Shown: one piece after another, positions 11,100 to 21,156 of the stretch | Layout: each line of letters starts with the position of its first letter | Position numbering within the stretch: position 1 is the stretch's first letter | Source: Diphasiastrum complanatum | Taxonomy: Eukaryota; Streptophyta; Lycopodiopsida; Lycopodiales; Lycopodiaceae | Assembly (NCBI GenBank): GCA_029204225.1 | Contig: CM055099.1 | Coordinates: 53,146,231-53,210,230, forward strand | Length of the DNA stretch: 64,000 nucleotides | Direction: 5' to 3' | Notes under the pieces: generated by a model | Database searches by the model: none | What the model was told of the DNA's origin: nothing | The model's input: only the letters and a program-made list of their open reading frames with translations | Program-made: the position numbers and the translations under genes

Positions 11100-11758
11100 A
11101 AGATACTCCTGCAGCTGACAGGGTCAAGTTTCTTTCTCTAATCAAAGGGAATGTGTACATAACAAAGATAGCCACAAACACTCAAAGGTGTCTTAAACTC
11201 GGTTTGTAGCCAATGGAAACTTCGAAAGGAGTCTTTGAGTTGACTGCTTTGGTATTCGAATAGTTCTACAGATAGCAAGCTGCTGAACAACTTCAGCCCA
11301 AAAATTCTTGGTGAGCTGAGCATTTGACATCATTGAACATGTTGCATTTAGCAATGTTCGGTTCTTCCTTTCGGCTACTCCATTCTACTGCGGTGTGTAG
11401 CTGGTGGTGAACTAATAATGAATGTCAAATGATACTAGATATTCAAACATTGCGTTTGATAGAAACTCTCCACCACTGTCAGTACGAATGGCCTTGAGTC
11501 GACCAATCTGTGTCTCAGCAAACTGTTTGAAGTCTTTAAAATAGTTGAATGCCTCAGACTTGTTCTTAATGAACATAATGCTGGTAAATCTCGGTTAATC
11601 ATCGATAAAAGTGATAAAATATAGTGCTGAACACAGAGAGGGAGTACTCATAGGGCCACACATATCACTATGTATCAAATGGACTTAGCTCTAGTGGCTT
11701 GTCCTTTTGGGAATCTTGATCTAGGTTGTTTGCCTAGTAAACACATCTCACAGACATG
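11100..11758 (-). pseudogene. Copia integrase core (broken)
   Basis: Minus-strand frames show remnants of the core: SDMCGP (first Asp, about 11670), IRTDSGGEF (second Asp, about 11480) and NGVAERKNRTLLNAT (Glu, about 11350-11390). The C-terminal part contains a degraded KTPLSV/CGYLCYVHIP block at 11140-11200. Stops lie between the blocks. The D, D and E residues are present, but no single frame covers the domain. Confidence 0.8.
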
Positions 11759-12001
11759 TCAAATGCCAGTGGAGGCAACATTAAAGTTTAAATCCTTGAC
11801 CATATTGTGATGATGCATATACAAGATTGATCTGATGTTTAGGTGTCCTAATCTTCGATGCCATAATTGGGCATTTGAAGTACTCACATTAGAGGAAAGT
11901 GCATATTCATGACCCAGAGTGTACAGATTATCTTCTCTGTTTGCAAAGAGAATTTCTTTATCATTCTTTTCCAAAATGATACATTGTCTTGAATTGATCA
12001 T
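11759..12001 (-). pseudogene. Copia GAG-pre-integrase domain
   Basis: An 80-residue frame contains CIILEKNDKEILFANREDN and then LWHRRLGHLNIRSILYMHH. The second is the typical H-x3-H start of the copia integrase zinc finger. The matching C-x2-C lies about 11740-11760. The position between protease remnants (12000-12300) and the integrase core agrees. Confidence 0.85.
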
Positions 12002-12565
12002 GGCTCTGCAATTGATCAGTGAGCTTGCTGATTGACTATAGATTTTTGGTCAGTTTGGATACATACAGTACATCCTTGAGCAAGGTCAATTTACCATTAG
12101 GAAGATAGAGGCGTATAGAACCTTTGCCTTCGATCTGCAGTGCGCTTGAGTCACCGAAGTAGTGGTACTTCAATTCTGGTGTGAGGTCTTTGAATAATTA
12201 CTCGCATGAGGTCATGTGCTGAGAACTACTAGAATCAAGATACCAGTCCATTGCATCTCTAGTGGGTTCATCTTGTATCATTAGCAGTGTTGGATCTTCG
12301 AGAGAGGTTTTGGCAAAATAAGATCTTCCATTTTGTTGCATCTTTTTTTTTGCTTCGTTGTGCTTGAGAACTCAACAATCCTTGATGTCATGGTTGGTTC
12401 TCTTGCAGTACTTGCAGAAGAGTCTGGTCTTAGGCTTTTGAAATTGTCGATTGTGTAGTTGTAATTGCTGGTCTGAATCAGTTTGCTCAACTTTCGTCTT
12501 CTTGTCCTTCGAAGGTTTCTTCTTTTGGAGCTATTGCTTATTTGAATAAAGAGTGACTATCTTAG
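12002..12565 (-). pseudogene. Copia gag zinc knuckle and protease remnants
   Basis: Minus strand near 12370-12425 encodes FCKYCKRTNHDIKDC, a CX2CX4HX4C RNA-binding knuckle. It is followed by a TGA that should not be there. Downstream, 12230-12260 carries W-Y-L-D-S-S-S-S-Q-H-M, in which the protease motif D-S-G-A has become D-S-S-S. A ring of LYxPxGKLTLLKDVLYV-like residues follows at 12060-12120. Gag sequence disappears at about 12565, where unrelated DNA starts. Confidence 0.75.
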
Positions 12566-13350
12566 GATTCGACGTGGATAATATACAGCCCTACTTCTAG
12601 GATCCAACTCTAAGCAACTCTATATAACCCAAGAATGGTTCATAGTAGTGGTGCATCGTGTGCAATAATCTTACTTAGCTAGCTACAGATTAAATAACTA
12701 TCTCTATTTCTAGAATGACTTTCACTCTCTCAAATATCTCTGATTCTGAGGAATCAGATAATTAAGACACAATGGAGTTCATGCAGGAACTCTGATTTAC
12801 TATGCTCTACATGCATGTCACTGCATGTGTCTTCTTCATCATCTCATCATCTTTCTCGTGAGTGGCCATTATGTATATATACATGGAACAATTACAATGA
12901 CTGTGTGGGCCACGAGCGTGAAACAACATAGTTACTAAAAGCACTAAAGTGAACTTTGATATGGTCTATGTCTCGCGGGGCAGTGTGGATGACATGGACC
13001 TCAAACTCTAAGACTTTGAGTTCATAGGAGATCGAAGAAGATGTAGTCGAAGATCTCAAACTCAATGAGTTCGTCATTGATCTCGCTTCTGCTCCAGCTA
13101 ATTGATTGGCCAGACGTACAACTTTAGAAAGTAAGGCTACAATGTCGTTGTAGAGAGAGAGTGTGTGTATATTTACATAGTGTACTGGTGTTTAGGAAAT
13201 GTGACAAACTCGAATGATTCGTGTTCTGGTGACGCGAATTGTAATTATTGGAATTCCAGTGAGTTGTGTGATTTTTGCTCGTAGTTGTGTATTGTTGGTA
13301 GCTAGTTCCAATACTCGGCCGTCCAGTATAGTTTTGGACACTACCGCATC
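12566..13350. other. Unassigned non-coding DNA
   Basis: No domain recognised on either strand. It contains a TATA-like stretch (ATGTATATATACATGG, about 12869-12884) and a short GA/GT run at 13150-13170. It might be LTR sequence of an unseen element, but no second copy is in the window. Confidence 0.4.
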
Positions 13351-13761
13351 CTAGACAAAAGTTCCTAGGACTTCGTAGGCCGATGTGAGGTCCGTGGGTC
13401 TGGCCGATACAGTGCTACTTGCTGGGGCTCGGTGAGATGTCATCCCGATGACCTGCACATTGTCATCATCATCTTCTACAAGATTCTCTGGTGCCGCCAT
13501 GTTGTCTGGTGCGATGGGATCAACATGGTTAGGCGATGGCATGTACTTTGTTTGGACAAATGCTTCATTGAGCAACGTTTTATCACCCTCGACAAGCTCA
13601 TGAGATGGATCTAAAAGAGGTGTGAGAGGGGTGACAGCGGTGTGGAGAGGCGTGAGGATGGATTGCTCAAAGGATGGAATGATAGGAACAAAGGGGAACT
13701 CATGAAGAGCGGTATCAGGAATGGAGGGAGCATTTTGAGGTGTGAGTTCAAGGATGTTCAT
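13351..13761 (-). CDS. Unrecognised 136-residue ORF, Pro-rich and acidic
   Basis: The open frame begins MNILELTPQNAPSIPD. It has a Pro/Thr/Leu-rich first half and an acidic stretch VEDDDDNVQV near residue 95, and ends at a stop at the left. Pyrimidine-rich sequence upstream on the minus strand (13761-13905) keeps a Leu/Pro/Ser-rich frame open and may be part of the same old gene. I recognise no domain. It could be a remnant of a transposon accessory protein, perhaps of the CACTA relic at 14460, or a chance frame. It ends where a plus-strand copia scrap begins. Confidence 0.3.
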   Translation of the reverse strand: MNILELTPQNAPSIPDTALHEFPFVPIIPSFEQSILTPLHTAVTPLTPLLDPSHELVEGDKTLLNEAFVQTKYMPSPNHVDPIAPDNMAAPENLVEDDDDNVQVIGMTSHRAPASSTVSARPTDLTSAYEVLGTFV

Positions 13762-13904
13762 CCAATTGGGGGTGTCAAGAGATAACTGTGAATCGAGAGG
13801 GTTGATATGGAGAAGTGGGGTGAAAATGGAAGAAATACGAGAGGGAAGAAGGATGGAAGAAGCAATGGTGATGGAAGGTGCAAAAAAAGCAAGAACGGCG
13901 GCAG

Positions 13905-14150
13905 AAGGCTAACATCAAAACTCCTCATGAAGTTTGGACAGGATCCAAACATTCATTGAAACATTTGAGAGTATTCAGTTGCACTGCCTATGCTCATGTC
14001 CCAAAGGACAAAAGAAAGAAACTCGATGAGCATTCATTCAAAACTATTTTTGTCGGTTATTGTTCTTCTAATGGAATGTATCGACTGTACAATATAGAAA
14101 CCTACAATGTTTTCACTAACAGGGATGTGTTCATCTATAATGCTATCAGT
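13905..14150 (+). pseudogene. Copia integrase C-terminal scrap
   Basis: The open frame reads KTPHEVWTGSKHSLKHLRVF, then AYAHVPKDKRKKLDEHSFK, FVGYCSSNGMYRLYN and NRDVF. This is the region after the integrase catalytic Glu in copia. It aligns block by block with residues about 205-280 of the integrase frame at 16775-17740 (GKAPHEVRIGSKASVKDLRV, AYAQIPKDTRKK, GYTSSDNTYKLYD). Only this 250-base piece survives. It starts and ends abruptly between unrelated sequences, so it is a recombination or repair fragment. Confidence 0.83.
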
Positions 14151-14156
14151 AACTGA

Positions 14157-14459
14157 AGCCTTAATCTTTTTCATGTTGCTATTATTTAACATTGATTTCA
14201 TAGATTTAGAAGTCAAAACAGAGCCTAGTGAATTTCCAATTGCAATCTCATCGGCCAAATGGTCTTCAACAACCAATGCTGATTTGCATTAGAAACATAA
14301 TGTTCATGAAAATGTCAGTAGAAATTAGGACACTCATAGTATTCACAGCAGTATATAATAAGCAAATCAACAAAAAGTTTAAATGAATAAATAACAAAAT
14401 TACTGATTATGAATGAATCAAAAAGTTCAAGCAATATTCAATACCAAATAAGCTATAAC
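14157..14459. other. Unassigned AT-rich DNA
   Basis: Nothing recognised. It lies between a copia scrap and the CACTA relic and could be non-coding CACTA sequence. Confidence 0.35.
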
Positions 14460-15470
14460 CTACTTGAATGCACGGATTTGTCTTTTTCTATGACCTCCTC
14501 TGGATGATGGATTATGGCATTTCTTATAGGGCCCTCTTTGGGCCCATATTTTCTCTAATGTATCAAAAATCCATTCACGAGTGCTTTTTGAAGGTAAAGG
14601 CTCCAAAAGTTTGTCGTTCTCCAACGCTCTCCTTCTTCTTCGATTGATATTTCTTCTTCATTTCAATGTTATGTTTCTTTCCTTTTTGTCTTCTTCATAC
14701 CTTGAAATCCACTTTTCCAATTGTCCACAGTTATATATTATGAACGTGTCCATTTTCTCTTTTAATTGAGATGAAATTCATTTTTGCACACCAATTCCTT
14801 GTGGTACTTCACCCTTAATACGTTCATCTTCTTTTTCACACCACATTTTTGGACTTGCATGATCCAATTGTGAGATTATTTTGGTGATATAAAACATAGA
14901 TTTTTGTACAATCCAACCTTCTGCAATGCTACCTTGTCTTTTGTCTCACAAAGCCTTTCAAAAATTTCATAAAACACTCAAGGTAGAACATCCATCACGT
15001 GTGCACAGGTTCTGCAATTGATACTTCTTCGACCAAATGCATTAGAAGATGAACTTGTATATCCAAAAAGGAAGTTGGAAAATCTCTTTCCAACAAACAT
15101 ACCATTTCGATCATTGGATTTTCATGGATTCTAATTCATTATTTTTTATTTCTTTTGAGGAAATCCACCTACGAGAATATTGATATAACATTAGGCTGTT
15201 TAGCACATAAAATATTGAAATAGCATATATTTAAATAGCACATATTTATACAAGTGTTTAAAAAGATATACAAACCTAATCATCATTGATAAATTGTAAA
15301 GCGTATTTCGTACGTCATCGTCGAAGAGACCTCAAATAGAAAGTGGAAGTATGAGTAGCAACATCTTATGCCAATCATGCGATTTCATCCACTTAATTTA
15401 CCATCATTGGTACTTTCATTGATGCTTATGCATGAGTTCTCTTTTAGTTCATATATCCATTTTTGCACTA
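14460..15470 (-). pseudogene. CACTA (En/Spm) transposase relic, DUF4218-type region
   Basis: Minus-strand frames give, in order, INESTNDGKLSG, MKSHDWHKMLLLILPLS, ISSKEIKNNELE, MVCLLERDFPTSFLDIQ, VHLLMHLVEE, WMFYLECFMKFLKGFVRQK and AEGWIVQKSMFYIT. This is the block order of the DUF4218 region after the catalytic core of plant CACTA TNP2 transposases (known forms: NDGKxxGLKSHDCH, LLxxxFPPSFFDIM, VHYRWMYPFERxLxxLK, EGSIAEGY). A probable intron spans 15169-15275 (GT at 15275, AG at 15169). A less certain tail with PYKKCHNPSSRGGHRKRQIR ends near 14466. Several frameshifts and stops show it is dead. The DDE core and the element ends are missing. Confidence 0.8.
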
Positions 15471-15726
15471 TAGTGTTGATATCTTGCAATCTTGTGTGTA
15501 GAATGCAATTGTATGTTGAGTAATGGATCCACAAGTGTGAAATATAGTACTTCACTGTTACAACAACTTCATTTTATCATATATTTGATGTTTGATCAAG
15601 ATCTTGTTGGGTTTACATCACTTATGTGTAGTTGGTGCTTGATTCCTACATTGTCAATGGTGCTAGATGTGTTGTCATTCAGATCAAAGGGACATATTGA
15701 ATCTTAGTGATTTATATTTCTTCACA
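15455..15726 (+). repeat. Right part of a family B LTR
   Basis: Sequence from about 15455 to the terminal TTCACA at 15726 follows the right part of the complete family B LTR at 28422-29076. Shared blocks include GTTGATATCTTGCAAT, GTGTAGAATG, GTGAAATATAGTA and GTTTGATCAA. The LTR start is missing and the CACTA relic abuts it. The plus-strand orientation matches the downstream PBS. Confidence 0.78.
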
Positions 15727-15738
15727 TGGTATCGGATC
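15727..15738 (+). promoter_or_regulatory. Primer-binding site of family B element
   Basis: TGGTATCGGATC follows TTCACA directly. It departs at two positions from TGGTATCAGAGC, and the same site in the other B copies reads TGATATCAGAGC (29077) and, on the minus strand, TGGTATCGGAGC (42780-42791). Confidence 0.72.
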
Positions 15739-16240
15739 TATTGTTGCAGGTTATTGAAGGATCAGCCATCTTTAGCAAGGATTTGGAGGAGTTACCAATT
15801 CTAGAGTGTGCTAGATTGATTTCTACTCAAAAATCAAGAATTTTTCATGTGTAGAATGATTTTTTGTAAATCAAACTCAATATAGGTTTATAAACTTGAA
15901 GTAGGCTGATTTCACACATAACTTACTAGATTGACTTTACTTGCATTAGATAGGTCTCATTGAAGACTACAAGATATTATATCAACTCTATAGCATTGGC
16001 CTATAGAATTTGGATGATGCAATTTTTTATACTTTTGTCAAACCCCTAAATTTGTTTAAATCTCTTATTTTTGAGGTTTCTGGACTTCTCAAGAGTGTGT
16101 TTCAATTTTAGAAAGTGTAAAAGCTCATGAGATGTAGGGTGTTCCATTTGAATGAGTTTAGGTGTTCCATTGTATGTGTTGATTTGCTAGGTTTGGTGCA
16201 AGAAAGAGATTTGAGAGGTTCCATATATTTGTGATTGCTT
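15739..16240 (+). other. Family B untranslated leader
   Basis: This leader tracks 29089-29622 closely. Shared words include GGATCAGCCATCTTTAGCAA, GCTAGATTGAT, TCTACTCAAAAATCA, GACATTCAAG and TTGAGAGGTTCCATAT. In the intact arrangement it should run on to a gag start about 60 bases later, as at 29679. Here it stops at ACATTCAAGA and switches to family A protease sequence. Confidence 0.8.
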
Positions 16241-16241
16241 C

Positions 16242-16562
16242 TTGAGTGCATTTTTTGACATTCAAGAAGCAGATCATAATGCCTTCATGACCAGCCATCA
16301 AGGAGCATCCAACGATAGTTCTCGGTTCTTGGATTATGGTGCCACTAAGCATATGACCAACCTCATTGGCTGTTTCGAGTCCTATACACTCTACAGTACC
16401 AACAAATATGTTCACCTTGGTGATAATAGCACACAAGATATTAAAGGTGAAGGTACTGTAAGATTAAGCTTTGCAAATGATCAGTCTAAGTTACTTTCTA
16501 AAGTCATATATGTACCCAATTTATCTACGAATCTGCTCTCTGTAAGAGAATCACACATCTAG
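16242..16562 (+). pseudogene. Copia protease segment, family A
   Basis: The 106-residue frame contains SSRFLDYGATKHMTNLIGCF, then YVHLGDNSTQDIKGEGTVRL and VIYVPNLSTNLLSV. These are the copia retropepsin blocks. The active-site motif, normally D-S-G-A, reads D-Y-G-A, which should abolish the enzyme. The frame ends at 16562 just before GAG-pre-integrase. The start methionine is only the first ATG after the B/A junction and is not a real gene start. Confidence 0.82.
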
Positions 16563-16570
16563 GACATAAA

Positions 16571-16753
16571 GTGGAATTCGAATGTGATCAGTGCAAAGTA
16601 GTTGATAGGACATGCAAGATCCTAGCACTCAAAAAGAGGCATGGATACTTGTATAGATTAAGTCATTGGTTTTCTGCCTCTAGTCAAGCGCTTAGTACTT
16701 CTATAATTCATGCAAATAAAAGTTTACTTTGGCATTATAGACTTGGTTATTAG
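16571..16753 (+). pseudogene. GAG-pre-integrase segment, family A
   Basis: The frame has CKILALKKRHGYLYRLSH and ends in LLWHYRLGY before a TAG where HLN is expected. W-H-x-R-L-G-H is the first half of the integrase HHCC finger. The second half (VCQDCLVGKQ) lies in the next open segment. The interruption is one of several nonsense changes in this copy. Confidence 0.8.
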
Positions 16754-16774
16754 AATCATGCTACTATACAACAA

Positions 16775-17740
16775 ATGTCTAAACATTCTATTGTTCTTGA
16801 TCTAGACTATCCTAGTGATAAAGTCGAGTTACCTGTCTGTCAAGACTGTCTAGTTGGTAAACAGACTAAGAAACCATTTAGAACAAGCCATCAACATATT
16901 GCTAGAGGATTGTTAGACGTTGTGCATTCAGACATTTGTGGCCCGATAAAGAATTCTTTTCTAAAAGATGCAAAGTACTTTATAACTTTTATTGATGACA
17001 CCAGAAGGACTATGGTGTACTTTATCAAGAAGAAATTAGAAGCCTTCATTTGCTTCAGAATCTTCAAGGAGCGTGTAGAAAGAGAGACTAGCAGAATTAT
17101 CAAGACCTTAAGGTCAGACAATGGTGGAGAGTACATCTCTACTGAGTTTAAGGAGTACTGCCAGAGCCAAGGCATTGAGCAACAATTCATCACTCCTTGC
17201 AGTCCTCAGTCTAATGGCTTAGCCGAGAGGAAGAACCGTACTCTGGTTGAATCAACTAAAGGTATGCTAGCGCATGCATCGCTGCATAAGAGCTTATGGG
17301 CCGAAGCTGTCTCCATTGTAGCTTACGTCCAAAACAGATGTTCGACCAAGGCCCTCTCAGGCAAAGCACCCCATGAGGTGAGGATAGGCTCTAAGGCTTC
17401 TGTGAAGGACCTAAGAGTGTTTGGATGCATTGCCTATGCACAGATCCCGAAAGACACAAGGAAGAAATTTGACTTCCAAGGTCTTAAGACCATCCTGATT
17501 GGATATACTTCATCTGATAACACATACAAGCTATATGATCCCGATACCCAACAAATCTTGTACAGTTGGGATAAAGTATTTATCGAGGATCAGTTTGTCA
17601 ACATCAAAGGAAAAGATATTGTTCTAGGAGAACCTTCATCACCTGCCATTGACACGACAATCCGAGATTTTGGCTCAAGCGTGTCCATTGTCGACCCACT
17701 ATTTGACAATGAATCAGACGAAGATGTTGCTGCTACCTAG
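16775..17740 (+). pseudogene. Copia integrase, family A, nearly complete
   Basis: This 321-residue open frame includes VCQDCLVGKQTKKPF (CC of the zinc finger, about residue 30), VVHSDICGPIK (first catalytic Asp, about residue 52), TLRSDNGGEYIS (second Asp) and QSNGLAERKNRTLVE (Glu). A-H-A-S-L-H-K-S-L-W-A-E-A and the PHEVRIGSK/LRVFGCIAYA C-terminal blocks follow, then an acidic hinge. D, D and E are all present, and this is the longest intact domain of the element. The preceding HH half is separated by a stop, so the protein cannot be made whole. Confidence 0.88.
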
Positions 17741-17755
17741 CAACAAGTCCCAGGA

Positions 17756-18850
17756 GTGATTTATCACTCGATTTCTCTCAGAAGATCAAGCCAAGTGCGC
17801 ACACAGCCCACAAGGTATACTCTTGAGTCTGTATGTTTTTTGATACAAAAACTGACAACAGTCGAAGAGGCACTCAGCCAACCAAACTCTGATCTCTGGA
17901 GAGAAGCTATGGATAGAGAGTATTCCTCTCTGATCAAGAACTAGACATGGTCACTAGTCGAAGCTCCTATTGGCTGCAATATCATTGATTGGAAATGGAT
18001 TTTCAAGATTAAGTACAATGCCAATGGAGCAATTGATCAAAGGAAGGCAAGACTAGTAGCACGAGGATTCACTCAGATCTCCAACGTCGACTACAATGAG
18101 ACTTTTAGTTCAATAGTCAAGCATTCATCAATCCGAGCCCTCCTATCACATGGTGTAGTTGCCGACTTTGAGGTGCATCAACTTGATGTGCAAACAGCCT
18201 ATCTCAATGGAGTTATACAAGAAGACATCTACATGATCTAGCCCAAAGGATACGTTCTAGAAGGTATGAAAAATCATGTTTGTAAACTCCACAAAGCACT
18301 TTACGGCTTGAAATAGTCTGGCAGAGCTTGGTTTCAGAGGATCAACACATTCCTCATCCAACAAGGTTCCCAACCAAGCATTGTTGATTGCAATGTCTAT
18401 TTTAAGTCGGTGCAACAATCCTTCATTATCATCACCTTGTACATGGATGATACGTTGTCTTTCAGCAACAATACCAATTTGGTCAAGGATTCTAAACAGA
18501 TGTTGTGTTTTGATTTTGACATGATTGATCTGGACGAAGCTCACTTCTGTTTGGGCATTCAAATCCACAGAGACAGAGCGAGACGACTGATCTATATCAC
18601 TCAACAAAGGTATCTTCACAATGTTCTTGACAGATACAATATAATTAATCGTAAGTTAGCTCACTCACCAATGGATCCAGGCCTACGTTTGTCAAAGGAC
18701 CAATGTCCCCAGACCAAGCAGGAAGAGGAGCAGATGAGAGAGTATCCTTATCGATCGATACTTGGATCTCTCATGTATGCAATGGTCTGTACAAGACCTG
18801 ACATATCTTTTGCAGTAAGCTCCCTGGCATTACCCATTGGAAGGCTATGA
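17756..18850 (+). pseudogene. Copia reverse transcriptase, family A
   Basis: Blocks in order: EEALSQPNSDLWREAMDREY, WKWIFKIKYNANGAID, KARLVARGFTQISNVDYNET, HQLDVQTAYLNGVIQEDIYM, CKLHKALYGLK, FIIITLYMDDTLSF and YRSILGSLMYAMVCTRPDIS. The catalytic box is Y-M-D-D. In-frame TAG codons near 17942, 18239 and 18314 break it, and after 18840 the frame shifts into RNase H. Otherwise the domain is full length. Confidence 0.87.
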
Positions 18851-19386
18851 TAGAAGTCATCAGGTATATTCGAGCTACCATGGACCAGTGCATCTGCTAT
18901 GGAAAAGTCAGCAACGACAATCTTCATTAGCTCAGTGGATATTCTGATGCAAGCTCGGGAAGAGATGTAGACAATTGTAAGTCCACATCTTGATTTACAT
19001 TCTTCTTCAATGGCGGTCCTATCTCATGGAACAGTCGTAAGCAAATCTCTATCGCTCTTTCTTATACAGAAGCAGAATACATTGTTGCTTCTCATTCTAT
19101 TAAAGAAGCGTTTTGGTTGAGGAATTTAATGTCAGACATTAGTTTGTATCAGTACAACCCCACAATTATATTCTATGATAATCAGAGTGCTATTGCCTTA
19201 TCGGCCAACCCTAGATTTTACTCTAGGAGTAAGTACATTGAAATTAGATATCACTACATTAGGGACAAGGTTCTCAACAAGGAGGTAAACTTAACATACT
19301 GTAGAACGCAGGACATGGTTGCAGATATAGTCACAAAGGCATTAATGTTAATGCACAGAAAAAGTTTTGTGCATTGCTTAGTTTGA
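18851..19386 (+). pseudogene. Copia RNase H and pol C-terminus, family A
   Basis: Decayed first part (IRYIRATMDQCICYGK, GGPISWNSRKQISIALS, YTEAEYIVASHSIKEAFWL) followed by an open 89-residue end with IIFYDNQSAIALSANPRFY, RSKYIEIRYHYIRD and QDMVADIVTKA. These are the second-half RNase H blocks and pol tail of copia. Stops occur at about 18930 and 18995. The final stop lies about 30 bases before the polypurine tract. Confidence 0.84.
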
Positions 19387-19413
19387 AGATCAAGGCATTT
19401 ATGGATCCAGATT

Positions 19414-19422
19414 AAGGGGGGG
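19414..19422 (+). promoter_or_regulatory. Polypurine tract of family A element
   Basis: AAGGGGGGG lies immediately before the 3' LTR start TGTTGGATTT. It is the plus-strand priming site of reverse transcription, and its placement fixes the LTR edge. Confidence 0.88.
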
Positions 19423-20651
19423 TGTTGGATTTATTTTCTTTACTCTTCTAAATTCTATGTTAATCTACCTCTATTCATGCTATTGTATTTTACTTGTGTT
19501 GTCGCACAATCTGCATATTTACATGTAAAATAAGACAGGCGAATAAAACGTAACTATCTGTATAAATACAAGTAAATTTCCATGGGCGAAAATGGTGAAA
19601 AAGATGACACTATTTTTACACGTGATTTGTAATAGGCGAAAAAGATGACAGTCTTACAAATGTCAAAGGTGTCCTTATGGAAAAACGAAGGTACCCTGTA
19701 AATCAATTTTTAAGGCATTTGTCAGAGTGTCACATTTTTTGCATTTTTAACAATGTTAATATCAGCAAAGACTGACGTCACGGCCTTCTCACGCACATCC
19801 CATGCATTGTGCAATCAGATTTGATAACGATAGTAGCCACCCATGATCTCTCATAGACAACACATCCACTTTTGTACTTTCTTCATCTGCACGCTTGTTA
19901 AATTATGTATATATTGAATACCATCTACGTATTTAAAGTGTAAAGCATAACAACATCAGAACGAAACATCACTAATAATTAGAGACATACATTGTAGATG
20001 TTTTCGTGCATCGATTCTTTCTTCCAGATGTATTGTCAGTAATAGGTTCATCACCTTTACAGATTGTGTGATTAGCTTTGTGAAGCACGTGGTTACATCC
20101 GCTATTGTCTTGTGCTCACCTGCATTATTGACTTGTATATTTTGCTATACTTAGTCTGATTATAGCTCTGTTTGTTCTGCATTTAGATTTGTGTCAATAT
20201 TGCAATTTTTATAATACATTCTGTCTGACTTTCTTATTGCTTAATTTGGTAGTATGCACTTCACAAATTATTATTAGTCTAGTTGTTTGTGACTAATATT
20301 TAGTCTTGTCTTTCGCGACTAATTCACGACTGATTATTAGTCTAGCTCAGTCTAGCTCTTCGCAAATAATTCGTGACTAATAATTTGTCTAGTTGTTCGC
20401 GACAAATTATCTTTCTGATGTTTTGATACTTAATGTTTGGCTATGTAATCAGATCTAACGTGATTTCTATCTCTAATGTTCTGTTTGAGTCTGATAGGCG
20501 TAGTCATGCTTAAGAAAGAAGTGAGATAGCTTATTTCGCTGCGCATGAACATTTTCCATTCGAGTTCGTTTCTTTTCGAGTTTTGAATTCACTTCTTTTC
20601 GTATTCATTTTTTTTTAGCTATCTCCGTTTCTCACACCCCACTTTCCAACA
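19423..20651 (+). repeat. 3' LTR of family A (about 1.23 kb)
   Basis: Starts TGTTGG and ends CCAACA, a perfect 6-base terminal inverted repeat. It follows a polypurine tract. A second full copy lies at 26231-27321, with shared start, shared GTGACTAATTCACGAC-type middle and shared end. The repeated TAGTCTAG/TTCGCGAC words at 20275-20405 form a small internal tandem array. Confidence 0.88.
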
Positions 20652-21156
20652 CTTTTAGCATGAAAGATTCCAAATCAAATCCTACAACGATGCAAGCTGG
20701 GCATCCCTAAAAGATGACTGCAAGAGCGTCTCAAGAGGATGCACAATAGCAGCTAGTGCAGTTGTGATATGGATCAGCAGGAAGCAGACCATAACTTTTC
20801 AATCATCTTGCAAAGTAGAATATGTTGTAGCAGTCAAGATGGCAAATGAGCTTAGATGGCTCAAACAGTTCTTTGACGGACTGGGAGAGAACTCCACTAG
20901 CCGCTGCTATTGTTCATATATAATACATCCGCCATTCATCTGACAAAATCCAGTGTTTCATTCCAGGACTAAACACATTGCTATCAAATATCATCTGATA
21001 AGAGATCTAGTTGAGAAAGACAGATTGAAGACCGAGTTTGTTCCAACAAAACAGATGGTGGCTGACATCTTCATGAAGCCTCTTGACAAGGCAATTTTTG
21101 AGAAGCAGCATGCAAGCTTAGGAATAAAAAACATACCAACTTTGAGAGGGAGCTAA
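20652..21156 (+). pseudogene. Copia RNase H / pol C-terminus, another lineage
   Basis: Frames show SYNDASWASLKDDCKSVSRG, VIWISRKQTITFQSS, KVEYVVAVKMANELRWLKQF, then the open 67-residue end FHSRTKHIAIKYHLIRDLVE, VPTKQMVADIFMKPLDKAIF and LRGS. This is copia RNase H but not family A. It begins directly at the outer end of the family A LTR, as if that element had inserted here and then lost its left flank. A polypurine-like TTGAGAGGGAGC lies at about 21143. Confidence 0.84.

Larger units (their letters stand above)
8755..12565 (-). mobile_element. Ty1/copia relic, family A-like, minus strand
   Basis: Read on the minus strand from right to left the order is gag zinc knuckle, protease, GAG-pre-integrase, integrase, hinge, RT and RNase H. 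This is the Ty1/copia order. Many stops and frameshifts make it non-functional. No LTR, PBS or polypurine tract was found: the right side is cut near 12565 inside gag and the left side near 8755 inside RNase H. Protein blocks resemble the family A elements at 16241-19412 and 22980-25920. Confidence 0.88.
16241..20651 (+). mobile_element. Family A copia element, gag-less, joined to a family B leader
   Basis: From 16241 the plus strand carries protease, integrase, RT and RNase H in copia order, a polypurine tract at 19414-19422 and a 3' LTR at 19423-20651. Gag is absent because the family B leader enters directly at the gag/protease border. Reading frames are long but interrupted by stops (for example TAG at 18239 and 18314). 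Related family A copies are at 22980-25920 and 27322-28421. Confidence 0.87.

Noticed and set aside
15466-15475. CACTATAGTG as a CACTA transposon terminus
   Set aside because: It lies where family B LTR homology begins, the inverted end is not found, and no 3-base duplication is visible.
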